A stretch of 64,000 bases of DNA. Source: Thiotrichaceae bacterium (GTDB lineage: Bacteria > Pseudomonadota > Gammaproteobacteria > Beggiatoales > Beggiatoaceae). Under the pieces are notes generated by a model that did no database searches, was not told where the DNA came from, and worked only from the letters and a program-made list of their open reading frames with translations. Location of the stretch: positions 1 through 64,000 of the forward strand of contig JAABRD010000015.1 in the NCBI GenBank assembly GCA_011391085.1. Reading direction: 5' to 3'. This document shows, piece by piece, positions 32,034 through 39,972 of the stretch. A program made the translations under genes and the position numbers. Every line of letters begins with the position of its first letter. Position 1 is the stretch's first letter.

Positions 32034-33008
32034 ATGCTTTTTTGTAAAACGAAACTCAAACCGTTGTTAGCCCATTCCGCGTTGGTTGCCACGTTGGTAC
32101 TGGTATCCCAAGGCGCGTGGGCGCAAACCCTTCATGCCATTATTGTGGCAGATACCAATGATACGCAAATCGGGGCCAGCAAGGATAGGGATGACATTAA
32201 TAAACTGGTGAGTCAAATCGGCGAAAACACTTGCTTACAGCCCAGCACCACGGTGATTGACGGCGATTCTGTTGCCCCCGGCGGAGGTGGATATGATAAG
32301 GTGAAATCTGCCATCGAGAACTTGTCCATTGCCCCAAACGACGTGGTTCTCTTCTACTACTCTGGGCATGGGGCAAACGCGGATAAGGGTTCTCGGTGGC
32401 CTGGTTTAGGAGTAGAAGGACAAAGTACACCGCGTAGCAGATGGATAGAATTGGCTTGGGTGAAAGAGACCCTCATATCAAAACATCCGCGTTTCTTCAT
32501 GGCCATGGCGGATGCTTGTAATGTCTTACCCGGCAGCGGTGGCAGTCGTGGACACAGAGGCGCCCAACGGTCAGGTTACGAACAACTGTTTCTGGACTAC
32601 AGTGGCTACATTATCGCGTCTGGTTCTATCCCAGACCAGTATTCCTTTGGAAAGGAGGGTGTAGGCGGATACTTTACTCAACAGTTTTTGAAGAGTCTGT
32701 ATAAAGGCTTGAACTCTTCCAGTCCTGATTGGGCTGGTATCATGGCCCAAGCTACCCAAATCATTCAAGTCAAGCATGACCAAAAACAACAGAAACCTCA
32801 AGCAGATGTGCAAGTGACTAACAGTGGGGCACGGGCGTCACGGAAGAACGCTTGTGCATTGTCGGCGCCGGGGACGCCTATACCAGTTCCTCCCATACCA
32901 AGTCCTATTCATGAAGGAACATGTGCTGACGACGTTTATTATATCAATGGGAACGGGGAGAGATGTTGCAAAAGGCAGACTGGGGTAGAATTTTGTCCTA
33001 AAGATTAG
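32034..33008 (+). CDS. Secreted caspase-family (peptidase C14) protein with Cys-rich tail
   Basis: 324 aa with an SD (TAAGAGG). A Sec signal peptide ends near QGAWA (residue 30). The caspase-like domain spans about 32-260. H112 in YYSGHGAN and C162 in MADACN are the expected catalytic dyad, so the fold looks active. IIASGSIPDQYSFG follows where the second half begins. A proline linker (PIPVPPIPSP, near 285) leads to a tail of about 30 residues with four cysteines (TCADDV, RCCKRQ, EFCPKD). Family members cleave after Arg/Lys in metacaspases (family knowledge). It is a clear paralogue of the first half of the gene at 33999. Export to the periplasm or outside is predicted. Confidence 0.9.
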   Translation: MLFCKTKLKPLLAHSALVATLVLVSQGAWAQTLHAIIVADTNDTQIGASKDRDDINKLVSQIGENTCLQPSTTVIDGDSVAPGGGGYDKVKSAIENLSIAPNDVVLFYYSGHGANADKGSRWPGLGVEGQSTPRSRWIELAWVKETLISKHPRFFMAMADACNVLPGSGGSRGHRGAQRSGYEQLFLDYSGYIIASGSIPDQYSFGKEGVGGYFTQQFLKSLYKGLNSSSPDWAGIMAQATQIIQVKHDQKQQKPQADVQVTNSGARASRKNACALSAPGTPIPVPPIPSPIHEGTCADDVYYINGNGERCCKRQTGVEFCPKD

Positions 33009-33015
33009 GGTAGTC

Positions 33016-33148
33016 ATCTGAATCGCAGATGACCACAGATGACACAGATTTCGCAGATTGGGTGATACCAAAATGAGGTCGAGAACGGAAATTTAGGCAC
33101 CACCTCATCTGCGTCATCCGTGCCATCTGTGTCAATCTGCGATTCAGA
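33016..33148. repeat. Imperfect inverted repeat (ATCGCAGATGAC family)
   Basis: CATCTGAATCGCAGATGAC...CACAGATTTCGCAGATTGG is mirrored by CATCTGCGTCATCCGTGCC...CAATCTGCGATTCAGA. A related fragment lies at 63727-63781. It separates the first two caspase genes. Confidence 0.7.
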
Positions 33149-33183
33149 CCTTCAAATAACCATTTACTACAGGAAACACCACC

Positions 33184-33984
33184 ATGACAGTGAAACAACT
33201 CTATTGCTTAGGTTTCCTCTTCGCAATACTCATTCTAAACAGTTGCAGTACCCAGGTAGTGACAGACCCCAAAAGAAAATGGGCGTTACTGATGGCTAAC
33301 CAAAGTTACACGTCAAAAGACCGCTTACAGAACCCCATTGCGGATGCCAAAAAGGTCGCCGTGGCTTTGCAAAAAGCTGGGTTCACCTCGTTTATTTATA
33401 ACGATTTGTCCTCCAAAGCAAACATGGAAAAGGCACTGCATTATTTTTTCAGCCAGGTCGATGATGACGACACGGTTTGGATTTACTACGCCGGTCATGG
33501 TGTTCAGGAGAATGGGAAAAACTACTTACTTCCCACCCAGGCCCAAATGAGTTCCCAGACACTCTCCGACCAAGCCTTGCCTGCGCAAGCCATCATGCAG
33601 AAAATGTCGAATCGGAAGGGAGTCAATATCATGGTGTTGGATACCTGTCGCAGTCCAAGTCCAAGACGGACCCCAACCCATGACCTAGTCGAAGTGGGTG
33701 GAGGCAATGTGTTGATTGTCTTCTCCACTGCCTCTGGCCAAAAATCCCCTGAAGGACAACCTGGTGAAGGGAGTCCCTTGGCAAAATATCTCGTGGGAGG
33801 TCTCCACCAATTACCCTGGGTACCGCTGGAAGACCTGTTCCAACAAGTAGGCACCCAAGTGCGGGACGAATATTCTAAACAACCCAAATATCAAGACAGT
33901 TTTGTGTATGTCTATGGCTGGACTGGCAAACGTTTTTGCCTCTCTCGCTGTTTGGACAGTCAAAACATCACCATCACCCCCTAA
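33184..33984 (+). CDS. Caspase-family lipoprotein
   Basis: 266 aa. Lipobox LNSC (C21) predicts a lipoprotein. The caspase domain follows with KWALLMANQSY, LQNPIADAKKV, H105 in YYAGHGVQ and C155 in VLDTCRS, then the second half NVLIVFSTASGQ, SPLAKYLVGGL and VRDEYSKQP in conventional order. Catalytic residues are intact. It shares more with typical bacterial caspase-like proteins than with its two neighbours, so it is not their recent duplicate. The next gene starts 15 bp after its stop, indicating one transcript. Confidence 0.9.
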   Translation: MTVKQLYCLGFLFAILILNSCSTQVVTDPKRKWALLMANQSYTSKDRLQNPIADAKKVAVALQKAGFTSFIYNDLSSKANMEKALHYFFSQVDDDDTVWIYYAGHGVQENGKNYLLPTQAQMSSQTLSDQALPAQAIMQKMSNRKGVNIMVLDTCRSPSPRRTPTHDLVEVGGGNVLIVFSTASGQKSPEGQPGEGSPLAKYLVGGLHQLPWVPLEDLFQQVGTQVRDEYSKQPKYQDSFVYVYGWTGKRFCLSRCLDSQNITITP

Positions 33985-33998
33985 CAGGAGAATTGCTT

Positions 33999-35846
33999 AT
34001 GAGTATGACAACACGCTTATTTTTTCAACAACCACGCCGTGATTTGAAGAGGGGTCTGCGATTCCTTGGTCTCCTCTGCGGTGCCGCCCCGTCTCTCACT
34101 TTGGCGGCCACGCTTCACGCCATTATTCTGGCAGACACCAACGATTCCTCGCTTCACGCGGACAAAGATAGAGATAATCTCAAGCAGTTGGTCGCTAATG
34201 TCCGTGACGCAACCGGCTTGGAATTACAAGAAACCGTGATAGATGGCAAGAACGGTTTTGGACAGGGTAGTTATGAACAGGTGAAGAATCTGGTAGCAGG
34301 ACTGCCCGTGATGGCCAAGGAGGACGTGGTGATTTTTTACTACACCGGGCATGGTGTCAACAAGGACACGGATTCAAATTCAAAGTGGCCTGCTATGGAT
34401 GTGGAAGGTGAAGGGACGGCACCCGACAAATTGATCAAGTTAAGTTGGGTCAAACAGACGCTATCGGCCAAATCTCCACGGTTGCTGATTGCCATAGCGG
34501 ATACCTGCAATGCGTTTCTTTCTGAACCTTCGCGTGGGGAAGGCACTTTAGGAGAAGTAGGCCCGTACAAACAGGCTTACCGAAAACTGTTTTTGGGCTA
34601 CCAAGGGGTGATTATGGCGTCTGGTTCTATTCCTGAACAAGACTCCTTTTCTAACCAAGAGGGAGGACGTTTCACGCAAGCCTTCTTAACCAGTCTCCAG
34701 GGAGAATTGAAGTCTGCGGACCCAGACTGGAAGAAAATTGCGGCGGAGAGTGTGAAAGAGATTCCTGTCGAGAATCCTGTTGATGCCAGAGACCAGCCAG
34801 TGCAGACACCGCAAATGGAGGTGGCGGTGGTGAAATCTGTGACGGAGGGAGGGGAGGAAGAAGAGGAGAATGGAAGTCATATTTTAAGCCAGCCTCCTCT
34901 CAAACTAGATGAAACGGTATGTCCACAACAGACTTCTGGGTGGGGGGCGTGTTATCTGAATGTCGAGGCGGAAGGGGGGAAAAAGTGGAGTGTGTTTGTG
35001 GAGGAGAAGGTGTGGTTTACCACTTGGCAAGGGTGGGAACAAGCGCAACCACTTGCTGACAAATCTGAAAAATCTGATGGTACAAGCACTTACCCCCAAA
35101 TGAAAGGGGCAGACCATTTTGTTTCACTCACCACAGACCCAACGTTGGTCTCCATCTTGACGCTTGGATACCGCTACGACAAACTCTCGGTAGGGGTCAG
35201 CCTCCTACCCAAAAAATCATATAATTTTCCTATATTCACACGGGAACCAGTAGAGTGGCAACACACGGAGGAGTCTAAAGATGCTGAGGGTAAACCTCTC
35301 AATGATGCGGAGGGTAAACCTCTTTATACTTATACCTACGAGAACTCTAACGAACAAGTCACTGCTTCCGCAGAACGGGAAGAACTCGATGTCACGGTGG
35401 GCTACTCGATACTGCCAGAGTTGCAGGTAGGTGTTGGTTTTAAACGGGTCAGATTAGATTATCAATACAGTCACTACTCTGACAATCCATTTTCTGATGT
35501 TCCTAAAGGTGAGAGTTGGAACGACGAGAGTAATTATAAAACCTATGGTCTGTCTTTGAACCTGGGTGGGCAAACTTGCCTAGCTAATTGGTTAGGCGCG
35601 GACATTTCAATGTTTGGGAATTTCTCGTATGGGGCACTGAAGACGACGTGGACTGATGGGAACAGTGATTACGCCACTTATCATTCCACTGATTTGGGCT
35701 TGTCATGGGGACTTCCAAAAGCTGGACAAATCAAGCCAGAGGTACGGTTTGGGTATCGGGCGCAGACCCTTTATACTCAAGTGTCTATCGGAGATGCGGT
35801 GGATACCACGGAGGGCTTTACGTTGGGGTTGCGGGTGACTTATTAG
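33999..35846 (+). CDS. Caspase domain fused to a predicted outer-membrane beta-barrel
   Basis: 615 aa from the ATG at 33999 (SD CAGGAG). An upstream ATG inside the previous gene is rejected. The signal peptide (RGLRFLGLLCGAAPSLTLAA) leads to a caspase domain (about 38-260) with H118 (YYTGHGVN) and C170 (ADTCNAF). A Glu-rich linker follows (GGEEEEENG, near 285-292). Residues about 330-615 are alternating amphipathic strands with aromatic girdles (SILTLGYRYDKLSVGVSL, QVGVGFKRVRLDYQYS, GFTLGLRVTY). The chain ends in an aromatic residue (VTY), the classic barrel C-terminus recognised by Bam. I infer a barrel anchoring or exporting the caspase domain. I know no named family with this architecture. 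Confidence 0.85.
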   Translation: MSMTTRLFFQQPRRDLKRGLRFLGLLCGAAPSLTLAATLHAIILADTNDSSLHADKDRDNLKQLVANVRDATGLELQETVIDGKNGFGQGSYEQVKNLVAGLPVMAKEDVVIFYYTGHGVNKDTDSNSKWPAMDVEGEGTAPDKLIKLSWVKQTLSAKSPRLLIAIADTCNAFLSEPSRGEGTLGEVGPYKQAYRKLFLGYQGVIMASGSIPEQDSFSNQEGGRFTQAFLTSLQGELKSADPDWKKIAAESVKEIPVENPVDARDQPVQTPQMEVAVVKSVTEGGEEEEENGSHILSQPPLKLDETVCPQQTSGWGACYLNVEAEGGKKWSVFVEEKVWFTTWQGWEQAQPLADKSEKSDGTSTYPQMKGADHFVSLTTDPTLVSILTLGYRYDKLSVGVSLLPKKSYNFPIFTREPVEWQHTEESKDAEGKPLNDAEGKPLYTYTYENSNEQVTASAEREELDVTVGYSILPELQVGVGFKRVRLDYQYSHYSDNPFSDVPKGESWNDESNYKTYGLSLNLGGQTCLANWLGADISMFGNFSYGALKTTWTDGNSDYATYHSTDLGLSWGLPKAGQIKPEVRFGYRAQTLYTQVSIGDAVDTTEGFTLGLRVTY

Positions 35847-35883
35847 GAAGGGGAGGTTGTCTGAATCAGGATTTGCAGTGAAA

Positions 35884-35960
35884 GTAGGGTGGATTAAGCG
35901 AAGCGTATCCACCACTTTTCATAGATTTTGGTGGATACGCTTCGCTTAATCCACCCTACG
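35884..35960. mobile_element. M4 palindrome inserted in an HTH gene
   Basis: GTAGGGTGGATTAAGCGAAG...TATCCACC and its complement around CACTTTTCATAGATTTTG. Its right end supplies the last codons (RRVD-stop) of the minus-strand HTH frame. Confidence 0.75.
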
Positions 35961-36200
35961 AGAGGAACTGCGCACCGTTGCCGGACTGACATTCAGGATG
36001 GCCGCCAACCGCGCTGGGGTAAGTTGATAACGTTGTCGCAAGGTCTGCAACTCCTTACCGCCATAGGTAGGTTTGAAACACAAGTCTTGATACTCTTGCC
36101 AGGTTACCTTCCCGATGGCGCCCTGACGGTGAAGGTCCAAGGCCATTTCAGAGACGGCTTGAAGAATTTTACTGGTGGATACTGGTTTTTGACGTTTCAT
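35946..36200 (-). pseudogene. HigA-like XRE antitoxin, 3' end replaced by M4
   Basis: 84 aa frame. ELQTLRQRYQLTPARLAAILNVSPATV matches the HTH of HigA/YgiT-type antitoxins, which normally continue with QKWE and about 25 more residues. Here the frame enters the M4 palindrome directly after ATVRSSS and stops at once. The N-terminal half (TSKILQAVSEMALDLHRQG) is family-like. DNA-binding helix 3 remains but the dimerisation tail is missing. No toxin gene is beside it. Confidence 0.65.
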
Positions 36201-36237
36201 TACAAATCTCCTCTAAGTTTCTTCTCGTTCCTACGCG

Positions 36238-36404
36238 GGTAGTGATGCAATTTGGGTGAAATATCGCACGGTTTCTCGTCGGTCTTGAACTCTGATTGAG
36301 ATGATTAAATGAGGACTCTGATAAGGAGGTTTTACTAATCATAGTTCATCCGAAAATCATTCTAATCAAAGTTCAGACATTTCACCCACATTGCCTCACT
36401 ACCC
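36238..36404. mobile_element. M3 miniature element with 8-bp target duplication
   Basis: GGTAGTGATGCAAT at the left and the complementary TTGCCTCACTACCC at the right. The interior contains GAACTCTGATTGAGATGATT and its relative TCATTCTAATCAAAGTTC. The direct repeat CCTACGCG flanks it at 36230-36237 and 36405-36412. No ORF. Confidence 0.8.
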
Positions 36405-36665
36405 CCTACGCGCTTGCGTGGGAACGTCGTCGTTGTTAAGGACGTTGGCACATCCACACGGCATTCCCACGCTGGCGCGTGGGAACGAGAAACGAGAAAA
36501 CGAATTAAAGTCGTGGTGGACTAGAGGCTTTAGCCGGGGGGTGGGGGGCCCACGATTTCAATTCTGTTCCGCCCTCCACCGGCTAAAGCCTCTAGTCCAC
36601 CTGTCTGTTAATTCCGGGGGCTGTTTTCCTTAACTTAACGGCATTGCGGCTAAAGCCTCTACTCC
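36405..36665. repeat. Mixed repeats upstream of the serpin gene
   Basis: GCGTGGGAACG and CGTTCCCACGC-type palindromes (36412-36490) are followed by a family A hairpin (36515-36601). A half copy of CTTAACTTAACGGCATTG adjoins a family A remnant at 36630-36665. No gene was seen. Confidence 0.75.
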
Positions 36666-36751
36666 AACGTTTCGATTGGTAGAAGAGAAAGTTTTTCAGT
36701 ACCAATATTATTTCATCATTTGTCTTTTTTCATTTACAAGAGGAATATATC

Positions 36752-38047
36752 ATGTCAAATCAAAAATCTATTGCACTGTTTAGCTTGTGTACATTATTCA
36801 CGTTCAGCCTCCCAGGCTGTGCCCAATCTCCCTCTCCTCCCGCTGACACTCTCAACACAGGAGAGGAGAAGCAAGTAGAGACGCCTCCTTCGAAAATACC
36901 TGTGGGTGCCACCGCTGTGTTCAAGTCGCAATCGATGCCCACTTCGCAAGCCGTGAATGGGTTTGCGACCAGTTTATATGCCCAACTTCGGCAACCCACA
37001 GGGAATCTGTTTCTCTCTCCTTACAGTCTCTCCGCGGCCTTGACCATGACTTATGCCGGGGCCAAGGGGAAGACGAAAGAGGAGATGGCTAAGGTGTTGC
37101 ATTTGGGGGCGAATGAATCCGCTATTCATAGCGGTTTTGGGGAGTTGGAACGTTCTCTTGCTGGCAAAACGACTTATCAGTTGGACATTGCCAACGCTAT
37201 CTGGGTGCAACAACGCAAGGTCTTTCTTGCCGCGGAGTTTGCGGAGTTACTTCAAGATGCCTATCATCTGGGTGTGAAAACGGCGGATTTTGAAAAGGGA
37301 GTGGAGAAGGAGATACCTCGTATCAATGCCTGGGTGGCTGGGAAGACGGCGAATAAGATTCCAGAACTTCTCAAACCAGGGATGGTGACGGCGCAAACGC
37401 AATGGGTGTTGACCAATGCGATTTATTTCAAGGGGAAGTGGCAGTCGCCGTTTAATCCGGAGGAGACTCAGTCCTTGTCCTTCTTGAAACTGGATGGCAC
37501 GGAAGTGAAAGTGCCTACGATGCACCAGAAGGAGAAGTTTGGTTATTTTGAAAATGACGGGGTGCAGATGATTGAACTGCCCTATAAAACGTCCGAAGCG
37601 TCGCCGGGATTGTCTATGGTCATTTTGTTACCGACTCAAACAGATGCGGTTGCTTTCTCCAAAATGGAGGAGAAGTTGGGCGATTATCTGCGTTTGCAAA
37701 GTGACTTGAAGGCATTGGAAGTCTCAGTTTATCTGCCTAAATTTAAAGTCGAGTCCGCTTTTCAGTTGCAGGAAACGTTGCGCAAATTAGGGATGGTAGA
37801 AGCGTTTGAACCGGGGAAGGCGGATTTTTCGGGAATGACGGAGAAGAAGGAATTGGCTATTTCAGCGGTGGTTCATCAAGCCTTTGTCGAAGTGAATGAA
37901 GAAGGGACGGAGGCAGCCGCGGCCACGGCAGTAGTGGGTTCCAGAGGACGGTCGTTAGTATTTCGGGCAGACCATCCGTTTGTGTTTTGGATTTTGGAAA
38001 AACGGACGGGGACGGTGTTGTTCTTGGGGCGGGTGGAGGCGCCATAA
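36752..38047 (+). CDS. Serpin, lipoprotein
   Basis: 431 aa with SD (AAGAGG). A lipobox (LPGC, C23) predicts membrane anchoring. The serpin fold starts near residue 65 (NGFATSLYAQL, NLFLSPYSLSAALTMTYAGA, TNAIYFKGKWQSPF). The hinge of the reactive loop, EEGTEAAAATA (383-393), has the small residues required for inhibitory serpins. Counting from G385 as P15 gives G399 as P1, but loop length may differ by one, so R398 or R400 are also candidates (VVGSRGRS). FRADHPFVFWI and FLGRV complete the family signature. Serpins trap serine proteases and some cysteine proteases irreversibly. It follows three caspase-family genes on the same strand, separated by about 900 bp of repeats. Confidence 0.95.
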   Translation: MSNQKSIALFSLCTLFTFSLPGCAQSPSPPADTLNTGEEKQVETPPSKIPVGATAVFKSQSMPTSQAVNGFATSLYAQLRQPTGNLFLSPYSLSAALTMTYAGAKGKTKEEMAKVLHLGANESAIHSGFGELERSLAGKTTYQLDIANAIWVQQRKVFLAAEFAELLQDAYHLGVKTADFEKGVEKEIPRINAWVAGKTANKIPELLKPGMVTAQTQWVLTNAIYFKGKWQSPFNPEETQSLSFLKLDGTEVKVPTMHQKEKFGYFENDGVQMIELPYKTSEASPGLSMVILLPTQTDAVAFSKMEEKLGDYLRLQSDLKALEVSVYLPKFKVESAFQLQETLRKLGMVEAFEPGKADFSGMTEKKELAISAVVHQAFVEVNEEGTEAAAATAVVGSRGRSLVFRADHPFVFWILEKRTGTVLFLGRVEAP

Positions 38048-38058
38048 TGGTCAAGACT

Positions 38059-38091
38059 CCAGGAGTCCAAGGCGTCGCTTTGGACTCCTGG
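38059..38091. terminator. Family C hairpin after the serpin gene
   Basis: CCAGGAGTCCAAGGCG and CGCTTTGGACTCCTGG form a strong stem 11 bp after the stop. It may terminate transcription, though it is a dispersed repeat. Confidence 0.5.
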
Positions 38092-38095
38092 AGAA

Positions 38096-38325
38096 TATAG
38101 TAGTATTCCTTTTCTCTTGTACCCCCCCAGCCCCCCGCACGCCGGAGGGAGTCACCCCCCCGCACGCCGGAGGGAGTCACCCCCCCAGCCCCCAGCACGC
38201 CGGAGGGAGTCACCCCCCCAGCCCCCAGCACGCCGTAGGGAGTCACCCCCCCGTACACGGGGGGTGACTCCCCCCCGTGTACGGGGGGGCTGGGGGGGGT
38301 ATAAATGAGAGGGAATATTACTATA
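38096..38325. mobile_element. M2 element with expanded core
   Basis: TATAGTAGTATTCC and GGAATATTACTATA ends. The core holds four tandem units CGCACGCCGGAGGGAGTCAC (one with GCCGTAGGG) before the usual CGTACACGGGG/GTGTACGGGG palindrome. The right end abuts the TAA stop of the DUF2066 gene. Confidence 0.8.
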
Positions 38326-39426
38326 TTATTCCCCATTCACCAATCGATACCCTGTCTCCTCCCCATTATCACTTTGTGGGACCAACAAATTTCCAAAACT
38401 AATCGCTTGTCGCAGGGCCGATTTACCTCCTCTAACAGTGAGATGAAATTTTACGTCTCCCGGTTGAATGCGTAACACTTGAACTTCTTCAACAATGTCT
38501 AAATGTTCCAAGTAATCATTCACTTTGGCATAGTCTCGCAATGTGGGAACGTTTGTCACTATCACATCAAATTCTACCGCAGGTCCAGCTTCTGGAGAGG
38601 GTAAGGTGTTGATGGGCATCAGTTTGATAAACCGTTTGGCAAGGTGGTCCACCGCTTGTTGAAAACCTTCCTGGAGTGCTTCCCTCAGTTGGGGGTGAGT
38701 GGCATGGAAGGGAATCTCTTCGGCATTGATATAGAGATGCCATTGGCTTTGCCAACCGTCTAAGGTCTTGAGTAGCCAGCCGACTAATATCGTCTTCACG
38801 CCATAGCGTTTGGCAATTTTCATCACAGGGTCCCGGTTGCCATTCATCACGTCAGCAATTTTCAAGGTGGCCAGGTCGTCCACATCTAAAATGGGAAACA
38901 AGATTGGCAAGCCGCGTTGTTGCGCTTGTTCCTTCAAAAAAGTCACTTCTTTGGAAGCGTCTTCTTCATTGATGATCTGTTGCTGGTCTTTGGTGTCTAA
39001 CACGATCCAAGTCAATAAACCGGGACGGGTGCTACTCCAGATAGGCAATTTTAGAGTATCTAGTAAATCGTCGGTCAATTCTTCGGCGAAATGGACTGAT
39101 AACACTTGTTGCGGTTCTTGTGGTTCGGTGAGATACCGATATTCGTCCACCCACCGTTGGGCATCTTTCAGTTCTTTTTGAATGGCCGGTTGTAACGGGG
39201 TTTGACGGTCTCCTGACAACTTGATTAACACTTGTGTCAGTGCCTGCCGAAAGCCTTCCTGACGCGCTTCTTCTCCGCGTTGTTTGACGGTGACTTGGGC
39301 TTGATACAAATCACTGGCAGTTTGGGTGTAGCCCACGGGACTACAGAACAAAATGCCCAAACAGAGAAGTGAGGGCCAATGGAATTGCAGTTTATTCCTC
39401 TGTATAGGGAAATTTGACTTGTCCAT
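38326..39426 (-). CDS. DUF2066 domain-containing exported protein
   Basis: 366 aa. The signal-like N-terminus (LLCLGILFCSPVGYTQTASDLYQAQVTV) and conserved EGFRQALTQVLIKLSGD (about residues 58-75) are the DUF2066 signature of gammaproteobacteria. Further family-like blocks are WVDEYRY, FAEELTDDLLD and GWLLKTLDGW. Function is unknown; it is presumed periplasmic. The start overlaps the 3' end of the psiE-like gene by 35 bp, so the two are co-transcribed. The M2 element touches the stop codon. Confidence 0.88.
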   Translation of the reverse strand: MDKSNFPIQRNKLQFHWPSLLCLGILFCSPVGYTQTASDLYQAQVTVKQRGEEARQEGFRQALTQVLIKLSGDRQTPLQPAIQKELKDAQRWVDEYRYLTEPQEPQQVLSVHFAEELTDDLLDTLKLPIWSSTRPGLLTWIVLDTKDQQQIINEEDASKEVTFLKEQAQQRGLPILFPILDVDDLATLKIADVMNGNRDPVMKIAKRYGVKTILVGWLLKTLDGWQSQWHLYINAEEIPFHATHPQLREALQEGFQQAVDHLAKRFIKLMPINTLPSPEAGPAVEFDVIVTNVPTLRDYAKVNDYLEHLDIVEEVQVLRIQPGDVKFHLTVRGGKSALRQAISFGNLLVPQSDNGEETGYRLVNGE

Positions 39427-39793
39427 AACGAAGCACCAAGACAGTTAAGGCTAGAATGAGAATAGCCAGTGATAAAGAGATGATGGTCCACCCATCCATT
39501 TGCTTCATGCCAATGGTTATATAACGGGCAATGGCTACGATGGCAATGTAAATGGGGTAGCGCAGGGGCAATTTGCCGCTGCTGAAATAGAGACCAACCA
39601 TGGTCAGAATTTCCAAAAAGATAAACAGCATCAAGATGTCTTGCAATAAGACGTTATGTGCCAAATACATGGTTTGGATTTCTAGTCCAACCGCGACTAA
39701 GGTGGCCAGTGTGATAATCAACAAGCCAGTCCACTCTAGGATTTCTAGGATTTGAGTGACTTTTTGTTTGACGGTTTGTGAAGGGGGAGTCAT
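39392..39793 (-). CDS. PsiE-family membrane protein
   Basis: 133 aa. Four hydrophobic helices with GLLIITLATLVAVGLEI, DILMLFIFLEILTMVGLYF and the conserved RYPIYIAIVAIARYI are those of the phosphate-starvation-inducible PsiE family in the inner membrane. In E. coli psiE responds to PhoB and CRP; no pho box was identified here. It overlaps the DUF2066 gene, implying translational coupling. Confidence 0.88.
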   Translation of the reverse strand: MTPPSQTVKQKVTQILEILEWTGLLIITLATLVAVGLEIQTMYLAHNVLLQDILMLFIFLEILTMVGLYFSSGKLPLRYPIYIAIVAIARYITIGMKQMDGWTIISLSLAILILALTVLVLRYGQVKFPYTEE

Positions 39794-39795
39794 AA

Positions 39796-39970
39796 ATTAT
39801 AGTGGATAGTGGGTTTAGTGGATAGTGGGTTTAGTGGATAGTGGATAGTGATTTTTTAAGCTGGACTAGAGGCTTCAGCCGGAAATTGTGGCACGTCTCT
39901 CCGGCTAAAGCCTCTAGTCCACCAGAATTTTTCGATTATCCACTATCCACTAAAACCACTATCCACTATT
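39796..39970. repeat. Family A hairpin inside a larger inverted tract
   Basis: TAGTGGATAGTGGGTTTAG repeated units at 39801-39850 are mirrored by TATCCACTATCCACTAAAAC at 39936-39970. Between them lies a family A pair (39861-39922) around AAATTGTGGCACGTCT. Confidence 0.85.
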
Positions 39971-39972
39971 GA

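Noticed and set aside
38117-38336. Proline/glycine-rich open frames over the M2 core
   Set aside because: They are translations of the G/C-rich tandem core in several frames on both strands.
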